A stretch of 28,735 nucleotides of DNA from Methanobrevibacter_A sp964547125 (lineage in GTDB: Archaea; Methanobacteriota; Methanobacteria; Methanobacteriales; Methanobacteriaceae), in the NCBI GenBank assembly GCA_964547125.1, contig CAZJLS010000014.1, positions 1 to 28,735 of the forward strand, in the 5' to 3' direction. The notes under the pieces were generated by a model. The model saw nothing but the letters and a program-made list of their open reading frames with translations. It was not told where the DNA came from and made no database searches. The number at the start of each line of letters is the position of its first letter. The stretch's first letter is position 1. Positions 1 through 7,295 of this stretch are shown here, piece after piece. Both the position numbers and the translations under genes were made by a program.

Positions 1-273
1 TAATATTATAAACATCTTTATAGAATTAATATTTAATAAAATTTTACAAAGTAATACTATTAAAAAAATTTTATCTAAAAAAAACAAACACTAAAACCTT
101 ATACTACCATCAAAAATTACGAAAGTAATACTTTAAAAAAAATATTCAAAATAATATAAACCTCCTTTTTCAAGCACTAAAAAAAATACTATGAAAACTT
201 TTATATTAACCCTAATTAAACACATATATTTATACAAAAAAATTATACAATAACTTAAGGAGACTGATAAAAT
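1..273. other. AT-rich intergenic region upstream of the YbjQ gene
   Basis: I see no coding potential here: stops are frequent in all frames. An 11-base direct repeat, AAAGTAATACT, occurs at 48-58 and 122-132, each copy followed by an A-run. TATA-like stretches lie at about 200-208 and 225-235 and could drive the downstream gene. Nothing else is recognisable. Confidence 0.5.
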
Positions 274-612
274 ATGGTAGCAATCGAAGAATTTCCATTA
301 TCATCTGCAAATAAAATTCCAGGATACAAAATAACTGATACAAAAGGATTTGTTTATGGATTAACTGTTAGAAGCAGAGGTATCGGAGGAAATGTACTTG
401 CAGGATTAAGAACCATAAAAGGTGGAGAAATCCGCGAATACATAGACATGATGGAAAGAAGCCGTAACGAAGCACTTGACAGATGTATTGAACATGCCAA
501 AGAATTAGGTGCAAATGCAATAATTTCCATACGTTTCGATTCTAACGAAATTGGTGAAAGCATGCAAGAAATTCTTGTTTATGGAACCGCAGTAACAATA
601 GAACAAGAATAA
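274..612 (+). CDS. YbjQ/UPF0145 family protein (putative heavy-metal-binding domain)
   Basis: This 112-residue protein matches the YbjQ (UPF0145) family over its full length. The family hallmarks visible are a V-R-S-R-G-I-G-G segment near residue 32, the long helix carrying R-x-E-A-L-D-R, and A-N-A-I-I-S-I-R-F-D. The family forms small oligomeric rings and is often called heavy-metal-binding, but no biochemical role is firmly known. There is no signal peptide or membrane segment. The start is supported by AAGGAG at 256-261. It is a single-gene unit, convergent with the ferredoxin-nitroreductase gene, whose stop lies only 7 bases beyond this one's. Confidence 0.85.
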   Translation: MVAIEEFPLSSANKIPGYKITDTKGFVYGLTVRSRGIGGNVLAGLRTIKGGEIREYIDMMERSRNEALDRCIEHAKELGANAIISIRFDSNEIGESMQEILVYGTAVTIEQE

Positions 613-619
613 TTATAAT

Positions 620-1411
620 TTATAAATACTGTATTTTTATTTTCTTATGAGGCACTGTACGATAATATTTAACTCTAGGATATCCTATTATAAATGCTGA
701 GTACATGTGCTTATCTTTACTTATTTTTGGAAAAAATTCCATTAGTTTTTCATGATTTATTTCATCAGCTTTTTGTATGAAAAGTGAATAGAATCCTCCC
801 AGTCCTAAGGTGTAAGCATATAATTCTAATCGTGTAGTTGCTATTATTGCATTTGCAGGATTAGATGAGAATCCAAGTATTAATTGATGACCTTCCCACA
901 ATAAAGGATTATTTTTATATTTATTTTTATCTTGTAGGTATTCGCCTAGTTGTTTTATTCTTAAATATTTATTTTCTTCTTTTTTTATAATATTGTAAAT
1001 ATGTTGTATGAATTCGTTTAATTGTTTATCAATCACTACAAACTCAACATCTTGTATATTTTGTGCTGTTGGACTGTAATATGTTGCTTCAAATAGTTTA
1101 TCGAATGTTTCTTTTGATATTTTGTCTTTTTTAAACCATCTTATGCTTCTTCTTTGTTTTAATAAATTTAGATAATCTGATGGTTTAATCTTTAATTTTT
1201 CATATTTTTTGATTTTATTTTCTTGATTAAGGTGTTTTTTTAATCTTATACTGTTTGTTGGACATATTCCTATACATTGCCCACATTCGAAACATTCCGG
1301 ATTGTTTAGTTCTATTGCTTTTTTGTTTTTAATTGTTAGATTATCTCTTATACAGATTTGTTTGCATAAGCTACATCCGATACATGTTTCTGTATTTATA
1401 CATAGTTTCAT
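620..1411 (-). CDS. Nitroreductase-family protein with N-terminal 2[4Fe-4S] ferredoxin domain
   Basis: The protein has 263 residues. Residues 1-55 form a bacterial-type ferredoxin with two C-x2-C-x2-C-x3-C motifs (C10, C13, C16, C20 and C40, C43, C46, C50). Residues from about 83 to the end are an FMN-binding nitroreductase domain, with R-R-S-I-R near its start and S-P-T-A-Q-N a little later. Such fusions are common in anaerobes and probably pass electrons from reduced ferredoxin through iron-sulfur clusters to FMN; the substrate is unknown. The ATG is preceded by eight T residues and no Shine-Dalgarno sequence, so translation may be leaderless or coupled to the gene upstream, which ends 32 bases earlier. 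It is the last gene of the leftward block. Confidence 0.85.
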   Translation of the reverse strand: MKLCINTETCIGCSLCKQICIRDNLTIKNKKAIELNNPECFECGQCIGICPTNSIRLKKHLNQENKIKKYEKLKIKPSDYLNLLKQRRSIRWFKKDKISKETFDKLFEATYYSPTAQNIQDVEFVVIDKQLNEFIQHIYNIIKKEENKYLRIKQLGEYLQDKNKYKNNPLLWEGHQLILGFSSNPANAIIATTRLELYAYTLGLGGFYSLFIQKADEINHEKLMEFFPKISKDKHMYSAFIIGYPRVKYYRTVPHKKIKIQYL

Positions 1412-1443
1412 AAAAAAAAGAGTGTGGATATTTTTAATTTATT

Positions 1444-1662
1444 TTATTTTTTCATTGGATATTTAGAACCATATCCTACATAAACATCCATTGTTGAGTA
1501 GATTGCACCAATACCCACATATAAGTCTGTGATGTATTCTGAACCGAATCCTACATATGAGTCCATATAGTATTCTGATCCAAAACCTATGTGATGGTTA
1601 TCTATATCAAATTCTTCTTCATGTTCATGGTTGCAGTCTTCTGTGTGTTCGTGTTCACTCAT
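1444..1662 (-). CDS. Small His/Glu-rich protein with four Gly-Tyr repeats
   Basis: I do not recognise this 72-residue protein. Residues 1-24 hold six histidines and one cysteine among many acidic residues (H4, H6, C10, H12, H14, H23, H24), a pattern typical of metal-binding tails. Residues 24-72 are four units of 12-13 residues on the consensus (Y/H)-(V/I)-G-x-G-(S/A)-x-Y, with the first glycine of each unit at 26, 38, 50 and 63. There is no membrane segment. The ATG follows AGGAGA about 11 bases upstream, which supports real translation. It lies between a YczE-like membrane protein and the ferredoxin-nitroreductase in the same orientation. The regular repeat and the ribosome-binding site make it a likely real gene; its function is unknown. 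Confidence 0.65.
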   Translation of the reverse strand: MSEHEHTEDCNHEHEEEFDIDNHHIGFGSEYYMDSYVGFGSEYITDLYVGIGAIYSTMDVYVGYGSKYPMKK

Positions 1663-1714
1663 AATTCACAAAGTCTCCTATTTTTTTTAATCTTATTGTA
1701 TTTTTTATTTTTTA

Positions 1715-2347
1715 TTATTTTAATAGGTTTTCTATTTTTTCTCCAAATAATTTATCATAAAATTGTATTATGAAACCTAATATTATTGCAGCAAATATTG
1801 TTCCTTCACGAATGCCTACAAGTGCATTGAAAAGTATGAATGATATGATAACTGCAGATATTACCATTGATGAGTCGAATATTGGTTTGATTCTTCCAAA
1901 ATCACGTTTTGTAACTTTACATATTGTATTTAATAGTCCATCTCCTGGTAATATTATTGAGTCGCATTTAACTTCAATACATATTCCTAAAGCTAAGATT
2001 AAGCATCCAATTATTACACAAATCCATTGTTGAAGATATGTAGTTATATTTATTGAAGATAGGATAAATACCTGGAAGTCTATGAAATATCCAAAGATAA
2101 TGCATATTAATATTTGTAGTAATTGGATGTATTGAAAGTCTCGTCTTAATATTAGTATTTGTAGGAATAATAGAAATGCATTAAATAGTATTGTGAATTC
2201 ACCAACTGTTAATGGTAATCCTAAACTTAAAACATAAGGTACGCATGATATTGGTGATGTTCCAAGATTTCCTTTAACTGAAAATGCTATTCCTAATGCC
2301 ATTATAAAAATGGCTAGAATAAGTGTTAAGTGGTTTTTAAAATCCAT
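1715..2347 (-). CDS. YczE/YitT-like integral membrane protein
   Basis: This 210-residue protein is very hydrophobic, with about five or six membrane segments. It starts with a helix carrying A-L-G-I-A-F-S-V-K-G-N-L-G-T-S-P, which is typical of the YczE/YyaS family of predicted membrane proteins. A second copy-like segment near residue 120 (A-L-G-I-C-I-E-V-K-C) suggests an internal repeat. A glycine/proline-rich loop (L-P-G-D-G-L) follows. The family is often guessed to be a transporter, but the substrate is unknown. The start lies 4 bases after the flavodoxin stop, with only a weak GAGAT upstream, so the two are probably translated together. Confidence 0.75.
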   Translation of the reverse strand: MDFKNHLTLILAIFIMALGIAFSVKGNLGTSPISCVPYVLSLGLPLTVGEFTILFNAFLLFLQILILRRDFQYIQLLQILICIIFGYFIDFQVFILSSINITTYLQQWICVIIGCLILALGICIEVKCDSIILPGDGLLNTICKVTKRDFGRIKPIFDSSMVISAVIISFILFNALVGIREGTIFAAIILGFIIQFYDKLFGEKIENLLK

Positions 2348-2351
2348 ATCT

Positions 2352-2810
2352 CTATGCTAAGAATTCATCTAATTGTTCAAGATATGTTTTTTTACCTACT
2401 TCTTTTTGTGTTAAATTTAATACTTTTAATGCTTTTTTACCTGCACAGGTTTCTAATTGTTCTTTTGAAGATTCAAAACCACTGCCTTTTGCAGTTATTA
2501 TGAGTTTAATCTCTGGTAATTCATTTTTATTTGCATCTACATATGATATTACCGGATTTGCGATTTTACCTGCCCATACTGGACCTGCAAGTATAACTAC
2601 ATCATATTCTGAAGGATTGTATTTTGTAGAATTTAATGGTATGATTTTTCCAGATAATCCGTCTTTTCCTCCTCTAACATATCCTAATTTTCCTTCATAT
2701 TTAACTGGAGTTGTTATTTCTTCTATATCACAGTCTATTCTTGATTGTATTTCTTCTATTATTTTTCTTGTTACTTTTGTACGTGAGTAATATGCTATTA
2801 ATGTTTTCAT
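2352..2810 (-). CDS. Flavodoxin family protein
   Basis: This 152-residue protein has the short-chain flavodoxin fold. The N-terminal strand M-K-T-L-I-A-Y-Y-S-R-T is followed by the phosphate-binding T-K-V-T turn for FMN. A central D-V-V-I-L-A-G-P-V-W-A-G (about residues 69-80) supplies the aromatic residue that usually stacks on the flavin. It resembles the flavodoxins of methanogens and clostridia that act as one- or two-electron carriers in the cytoplasm. It is followed closely by the YczE-like gene and lies downstream of the methanol methyltransferase genes. A role as electron donor for corrinoid reactivation is possible but is inferred from position only. GAAGG lies about 10 bases before the ATG. 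Confidence 0.85.
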   Translation of the reverse strand: MKTLIAYYSRTKVTRKIIEEIQSRIDCDIEEITTPVKYEGKLGYVRGGKDGLSGKIIPLNSTKYNPSEYDVVILAGPVWAGKIANPVISYVDANKNELPEIKLIITAKGSGFESSKEQLETCAGKKALKVLNLTQKEVGKKTYLEQLDEFLA

Positions 2811-2844
2811 ATTCTTTTGCCTTCAAAATTTTTTTTATATTTTT

Positions 2845-3390
2845 TTAAAATGAAAAGGATACAATGATTGTTGCCACACTTCCATCATCTAAATAACCGT
2901 ATTTTTCTTTTAAGTATTCATCACTTTGTGTTGATGGTGATGATGATACTACAGTGTTTATTTCGTCTATTATTTCTAATTCTGGAAAAGCTATTGGTGG
3001 AAGTAAGAAGCATTCTTTACCTTGATATTTTGTATCTTTATTGTTTTTAAATATTACAAAGTCATCACTTAAAAAGATTGCATTTTCGTCTTTTTTGAAT
3101 TTTTCTTTATCTTCTTTTTTTAATACTTCTTGCCCTAATATTTGTCCGTTAGAGTTTGTGAGGATTACTGTTGGGGATGGAGGGATTCTGAAAAATCCTT
3201 TTTTAAAAATTACTAATGACACATCTTGTCTAAAGCATTCTTTCATACCTTCATTTATTACTGGTATTAATTCATTGTCTTTATTTGATTCTATGTCGAT
3301 TAGATTAACTATATCTTGGTTTGTTAGTTTTTCTACTTTTAAAACTCCATTTAAGTCAGTTATTATGTTTTTAGCTTTATTAATTACCAT
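2845..3390 (-). CDS. Uncharacterised protein overlapping the end of mtaA
   Basis: I do not recognise a family in this 181-residue protein. It looks soluble and cytoplasmic, with a mixed alpha/beta pattern, an F-R-I-P-P-S-P-T-V-I-L-T core near residue 66 and a low-complexity S-S-S-P-S-T stretch near 147. The ATG lies within the last codons of mtaA (11-base overlap, different frame), and no clear Shine-Dalgarno sequence precedes it. Translation is therefore probably coupled to mtaA. Being locked to mtaA suggests a role linked to methanol metabolism or coenzyme M methylation, but nothing in the sequence shows one. Confidence 0.7.
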   Translation of the reverse strand: MVINKAKNIITDLNGVLKVEKLTNQDIVNLIDIESNKDNELIPVINEGMKECFRQDVSLVIFKKGFFRIPPSPTVILTNSNGQILGQEVLKKEDKEKFKKDENAIFLSDDFVIFKNNKDTKYQGKECFLLPPIAFPELEIIDEINTVVSSSPSTQSDEYLKEKYGYLDDGSVATIIVSFSF

Positions 3391-4438
3391 AGTATTCGTT
3401 TCTTGCTTCTACCATTGCTTTTATGTTTTCAATTGGTGATTTTGGTGCTAATCCACAACTTGGTGCTAGAATATCTATTCCTTCATCTAATGCTTTTTTA
3501 ACATCTGCTTTAACTTCTTCTGGTGTTCCAGTAAATAGTGTTTGTGATGTTGAAATATTTCCAACTATTTTTGATGTGTGGTCATGTCCTTCTATTGTGC
3601 AACATCCACCATTGTCTTTATTTGTATCTAATTTTGATATGTTTTCTTTGGCTTTTGGTAAGTCTACTGCTTCTTCTATGCTTATTCCATCAAAGCCTAT
3701 GCTTGCCATATCTGTTATTATGTCTTGTGTTGATCCACATATGTGTAATACTTTTTTGGTTTCTATAAATCTTGCAAGGTCTTCTAATGCAGGTTTTATC
3801 ATTGTTTTAAATTGTATTGGGTCAATTAGTTCTGGTGATGCAGTTGGTTCTGCTACACATATTACATCGATGTCTTGTTCTTGTAATTCTTCAACATAAT
3901 CCATACAGATGTCTAAGCAGTTTTCTAATGCTTCTTCTACTTCTGTTGGTTCTGTTTTTATTAGTCTTACTAGGTTTTCTATTCCAAGTAGGTGTCCTGT
4001 TAGTGTGAATGGTCCTGTTATTCCAACTATTATTGGTAGTTCTGGATGTTCTTCTTTTATTATATCAATTGCTTCTAATACTGTTGGTATTCTTCCGTTA
4101 TCAATGAAGTCATCTGGTGCTTCAATATCGTCTGCTGTTTCAAATGGTGATTCTTTAACTTCAGGTGTTCTTTCATTATTTCCTAAATCTACTGTTGCTC
4201 CTGCTGCTTCTGCTTCTACAGTTAAACAGAATGGTAGTCTTGCACATTCTAATCCTGCCATTTCATTTAATGAGCATGCTAGTTCGGCCATTTTTTCAGG
4301 ATCTTTATGTGCTTCAGGCCATGAAGTACCTATTTCTTCCATTGCATCAACTATACCTAATTGTGTTACACTTATAACTGGTTTTAATTCTACTGGTTCG
4401 CCATTTAATGCTTTTTCCAAATTCTCTTTTAAATTCAT
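3380..4438 (-). CDS. mtaA: Methylcobamide:coenzyme M methyltransferase MtaA
   Basis: MtaA moves the methyl group from methyl-Co(III) MtaC to coenzyme M, the last step of methyl-CoM formation from methanol. The 352-residue protein has the uroporphyrinogen-decarboxylase fold of the MtaA/MtbA family. The expected zinc ligands are present: H232 and C234 in L-H-I-C-G-S-T, and C328 in A-P-S-C-G-L. Between them, residues of about 268-290 hold an extra segment rich in Asn/Gly with two adjacent cysteines (C279, C280) and H-D-H (285-287). As I recall the Methanosarcina barkeri enzyme, this is an insertion of about 17 residues. GGTGGAG precedes the ATG by about 4 bases. It follows the activator gene after a 128-base gap, so it may have its own promoter. 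Confidence 0.93.
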   Translation of the reverse strand: MNLKENLEKALNGEPVELKPVISVTQLGIVDAMEEIGTSWPEAHKDPEKMAELACSLNEMAGLECARLPFCLTVEAEAAGATVDLGNNERTPEVKESPFETADDIEAPDDFIDNGRIPTVLEAIDIIKEEHPELPIIVGITGPFTLTGHLLGIENLVRLIKTEPTEVEEALENCLDICMDYVEELQEQDIDVICVAEPTASPELIDPIQFKTMIKPALEDLARFIETKKVLHICGSTQDIITDMASIGFDGISIEEAVDLPKAKENISKLDTNKDNGGCCTIEGHDHTSKIVGNISTSQTLFTGTPEEVKADVKKALDEGIDILAPSCGLAPKSPIENIKAMVEARNEYYGN

Positions 4439-4566
4439 TAGTCTCCACCATTTTTTATTAATAATAAGAATTTATGAATGTTTTTTAATTTTATTTTTAT
4501 TTTTTGCTAAGTAATATTTTTATTTAATTAATTTTATAAAAAAATAAGGTTTTTATGAAATTATTT
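4439..4566 (-). promoter_or_regulatory. Possible mtaA promoter region
   Basis: The 128-base gap between the activator gene and mtaA is almost pure A/T. On the minus strand a TATA-like TTTTTTATAAAATT lies at about 4531-4545, roughly 95 bases before the mtaA ATG. This would allow transcription of mtaA separately from the activator gene. Base composition makes TATA-like matches frequent, so the call is weak. Confidence 0.3.
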
Positions 4567-6174
4567 TTATTTTAGAAATTTATTGTAATTATATACTTTT
4601 TCTGGACATGTTAAAACACATTTTTGACAGGCTAATCCTGCACATAAATCTGTTCTTAAAATAATTGTGTCTTCTTTGAATTTTATGGCTTTTTCTGGAC
4701 AGTTATTTATGCATTTCATGCATTTTATACATCCGTCGAATTTTGCTTCTAATTTACTTCCAACTTCTATAGTGTGTAGTCCATCTCCTAATTCTGGTAT
4801 GTCTCTTTCGAATATTTTATGTATTTTTGGGTTTTGTGTTTTTTGTGGTAGTTGTTGGAAGCCGTATTTTTCAAGCCATTGGTTGTACATCCATAATGGC
4901 ATTCCTTGTTCGTATATTGCTAGTTCTAATGAGTATATTTTTTCAAATATGTCTGATGTTGCAAGCATTATATGGTTGCTTTCCATTTTGTCTGCTATTT
5001 CTTGTAAGGTTTCGAGTAGTTCTGGTTTTATTGCTATGTCTTTTGCCATTGCTAATGATGTGTTTCCTATTTGATATATTTCAGTTGATGATGGTGGTAT
5101 TTGTCCTACATTTAGTGATTTTTTTGGATCTACATAGAATCCTGATGCTCCTGCCATGTAAAATGCATCTATTTCATCTAAATCTATTTCTGCTACTTCT
5201 GCAAGTGTTAAGTGTGCTGCTCTAAATGCCCCTAATGCTTTTCCAATGTTTACCATATCTTCACTGGATAGGTATACGTCGTCTTGTAGGTAGATTTTAT
5301 CGTTATTTTTTATTTTACCATCGATTATTATTTTATCATCTATTCCTAGGCTAAATGCTGCTATTACTCCTGTTCCTGTAATGCCTTTTGCTTTTATATT
5401 TTCTTTTCCTTTTTCTTTGATTTTGCCGTTTGATGGGTTTATGGTGTTTCCGTTTATTGTTATTAATTCTTTGTTTAATATTTTTGTTTGCCATCCATTG
5501 TTTTTTATTTCTAAATCACATATTGTTTCTGGTGATGCTAATCGTCCTTTTTCTAGCATTTGTCCTTCTATTGCTGGTCCTGCTGCTGCGGAGCATGTGT
5601 ATACTTCTCCATCCATAACTAGTGCCATTTCTGCATTGGTTCCGAAATCTGTTATTAGGTATATTCCTTCTTTGTTTAGTATTTCTGATTTGTATAGCAT
5701 TGCTAGTGCATCTGCACCTATTTCATGTTTGATTGCTGGTGGTATGTAGATTTCTGTATTTTGGTTTAAGTCTAGTCCTATTTTTTCTGCAGTTGTTATT
5801 GTTGATTTTCTTGATGGAGGAGTTATGTTTTTTTCTTTTATTGTATTTTCTCCCCAGTATGCAAGGTCTCTTATTTCGATATTATGGAATAATGATAATT
5901 GTATTGGGTTTCCGCAGACCGCTACTCTTTTTATTTTATTTTTATCTGTTTTTAAATTGTTTATTACTTTGTTTATTGCCGTTATTAATAGTTCATGTGC
6001 TTCTTTTGAGCCTATTTCTAGTGCGAAGTGTAGGTGGTCTACTACATTTGCTCCAGGTAGTGGGTGTTTTAATGTGATTACTGTTGATGTGACTTTTTTT
6101 GTTTTTAGATTTATTGTTTGTGCTCTTATTCCACTTGTTCCTATATCTATTGCGATTGCGTATTCTTCACTCAT
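4567..6174 (-). CDS. mapA: RamA/MAP-type corrinoid activation protein (ASKHA ATPase + 2[4Fe-4S])
   Basis: This 535-residue protein is the ATP-dependent activator that reduces inactive Co(II) corrinoid on methyltransferase proteins back to Co(I). The N-terminal A-I-D-I-G-T-S-G-I-R (D10, G12, T13) is the phosphate-1 loop of the ASKHA fold. I-T-D-F-G-T-N-A-E, G-A-F-R-A-A-H and M-A-G-A-S-G-F mark the rest of this DUF4445-like ATPase core. The C-terminus carries two cluster motifs: C482/C485/C488/C492 and C511/C516/C519/C523. Length and layout match RamA of Methanosarcina. An in-frame GTG occurs at 6183, but it is part of the GGTG ribosome-binding site; the ATG at 6174 has correct spacing. The gene lies between mtaC and mtaA, which points to MtaC as its target. 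Confidence 0.92.
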   Translation of the reverse strand: MSEEYAIAIDIGTSGIRAQTINLKTKKVTSTVITLKHPLPGANVVDHLHFALEIGSKEAHELLITAINKVINNLKTDKNKIKRVAVCGNPIQLSLFHNIEIRDLAYWGENTIKEKNITPPSRKSTITTAEKIGLDLNQNTEIYIPPAIKHEIGADALAMLYKSEILNKEGIYLITDFGTNAEMALVMDGEVYTCSAAAGPAIEGQMLEKGRLASPETICDLEIKNNGWQTKILNKELITINGNTINPSNGKIKEKGKENIKAKGITGTGVIAAFSLGIDDKIIIDGKIKNNDKIYLQDDVYLSSEDMVNIGKALGAFRAAHLTLAEVAEIDLDEIDAFYMAGASGFYVDPKKSLNVGQIPPSSTEIYQIGNTSLAMAKDIAIKPELLETLQEIADKMESNHIMLATSDIFEKIYSLELAIYEQGMPLWMYNQWLEKYGFQQLPQKTQNPKIHKIFERDIPELGDGLHTIEVGSKLEAKFDGCIKCMKCINNCPEKAIKFKEDTIILRTDLCAGLACQKCVLTCPEKVYNYNKFLK

Positions 6175-6380
6175 TTTAAGCACCTTTATTTTTTGTTTTT
6201 ATTTTTGTAAATCTTTTATATTTTTTATTTTTTAAAAAGGAAGTATGGAAATTTCAAAAATTAAGATATCTGAAAATATTGGTTAAAATTAGATATTATT
6301 GTATGATTATTATGTTAATTGTGAAAATATTGAAAAATAGATAGTGTTTTTTTAGTTTTTTTGTTAAATATGGGAAAGGT
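6175..6380 (-). promoter_or_regulatory. AT-rich leader of the activator gene, possible promoter
   Basis: This stretch upstream of the activator gene has no coding potential. On the minus strand a TATA-like AATATAAAAG lies at about 6214-6223, roughly 40-50 bases before the ATG at 6174. AAAGGTG just upstream of that ATG is the ribosome-binding site. Together with the hairpin at 6381-6412 this suggests a separate activator-mtaA transcript. Confidence 0.35.
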
Positions 6381-6412
6381 GTTAGAAAAAAAGGGTGTGT
6401 TTTTTTTCTAAC
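6381..6412 (-). terminator. Hairpin between mtaC and the activator gene
   Basis: GTTAGAAAAAAA at 6381-6392 pairs with TTTTTTTTCTAAC at 6400-6412 around a G/T-rich loop, giving a stem of about 12 bp. It begins 17 bases after the mtaC stop (read leftwards). Both arms contain long A or T runs, as in oligo-T dependent archaeal termination. It probably ends or trims the mtaBC transcript, with activator and mtaA made at a lower level. It could instead be a stability element at the 3' end of a processed mtaBC mRNA. Confidence 0.6.
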
Positions 6413-6428
6413 TTGTGTTGATGTTTTT

Positions 6429-7253
6429 TTATGCGTATTCTGCTACGAATTCGCCTACAACATCTGCGTATTCGTCTCTTAGTTCTTTCCATGTTTTTTT
6501 GTCGTTGAGTATTGCGTCTGCTATTTTTGGACTGTGGTATGCTTCTACTCCATAGACTGTCATGTCCATTGATTCTATGTAGTCTCTTCTTACTGCTCCT
6601 CCTCCACATCCTATTGCTGCTACTTCTTCTCCTGCATCTTTAAGTGCGTCTACGACTTTTGGGAATGCTGTCATTGTTGTTGTCATTAGTGCGGTTCCTG
6701 TTAGGAATAATGGATTGTATTCTTTTACTGCTTCCACTACTCTGTCTGCTGGAACGTCTCTTCCCATATCTATTGCTTCATATCCTCCTGCTCTTAAGAA
6801 CATTAGTATTAGGTTTTTACCTATGTCGTGTGGGTCTCCTTCTGCTACAAAGCATACTACTGTTCCTTTTGTTTCGCTTTTGTGTCCTAATACTTTTTCA
6901 CAGACTTTAACTGATTCCATCATTGCATCTCCAGATAGCATTAAGTCGGGTAGGAAGTATATTCCTTTGGTGTATAGTTGACTTACTGCGTCTACACCTT
7001 TCATTAGTCCGTTGTTGATTATGTCTATTGGTGATACTTTTTCATCTATTGCTTTGTTTACTAATTTTAATGCTTCTTCTTTTTTCTCGTAAAGTATTGC
7101 TAGTGCTATTGATTTGAATGGTTCTTCTGTTGGGAGTATTTCTATTACTTCAGGATGTTCTTCTGGTTTTATAGCAGGACCTTCTATTTTTACATTGTAT
7201 CTTATTGCTATTTTTTCTTGGTTTATTTTATTTTCTAAATCCTTATAGCTCAT
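6429..7253 (-). CDS. mtaC: Methanol corrinoid protein MtaC
   Basis: MtaC carries the cobamide that accepts the methyl group of methanol from MtaB and hands it to MtaA. The 274-residue protein has an N-terminal helical cap domain (to about residue 125) and a C-terminal B12-binding Rossmann domain. The base-off/His-on motif is D-P-H-D-I-G, with H142 as the lower cobalt ligand; T-G-T-A-L-M-T and G-C-G-G-G-A complete the cofactor pocket. An in-frame GTG at 7262 belongs to the G-rich ribosome-binding site GGAAAGTG, so the ATG at 7253 is the more likely start. It lies 42 bases after mtaB and is surely co-transcribed with it. Its codons favour A and C at third positions, as in mtaB. Confidence 0.95.
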   Translation of the reverse strand: MSYKDLENKINQEKIAIRYNVKIEGPAIKPEEHPEVIEILPTEEPFKSIALAILYEKKEEALKLVNKAIDEKVSPIDIINNGLMKGVDAVSQLYTKGIYFLPDLMLSGDAMMESVKVCEKVLGHKSETKGTVVCFVAEGDPHDIGKNLILMFLRAGGYEAIDMGRDVPADRVVEAVKEYNPLFLTGTALMTTTMTAFPKVVDALKDAGEEVAAIGCGGGAVRRDYIESMDMTVYGVEAYHSPKIADAILNDKKTWKELRDEYADVVGEFVAEYA

Positions 7254-7295
7254 TTTTTTCACTTTCCGTTAAACAAATTTTTTTATTTAATTTTT

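Noticed and set aside
1591..1773. Plus-strand frame encoding a 60-residue Phe/Leu-rich membrane-like peptide
   Set aside because: It is antisense to the repeat protein and to the end of the YczE-like gene. The Phe/Leu content comes from T-runs.
3423..4514. Plus-strand open frames opposite mtaA with hydrophobic or Ser-rich products
   Set aside because: They lie over a clear MtaA gene, have no ribosome-binding sites and show only the reverse-strand composition.
6382..6609. Arg/Lys-rich 75-codon frame on the minus strand
   Set aside because: It overlaps mtaC in another frame; the basic composition is a frame shadow.
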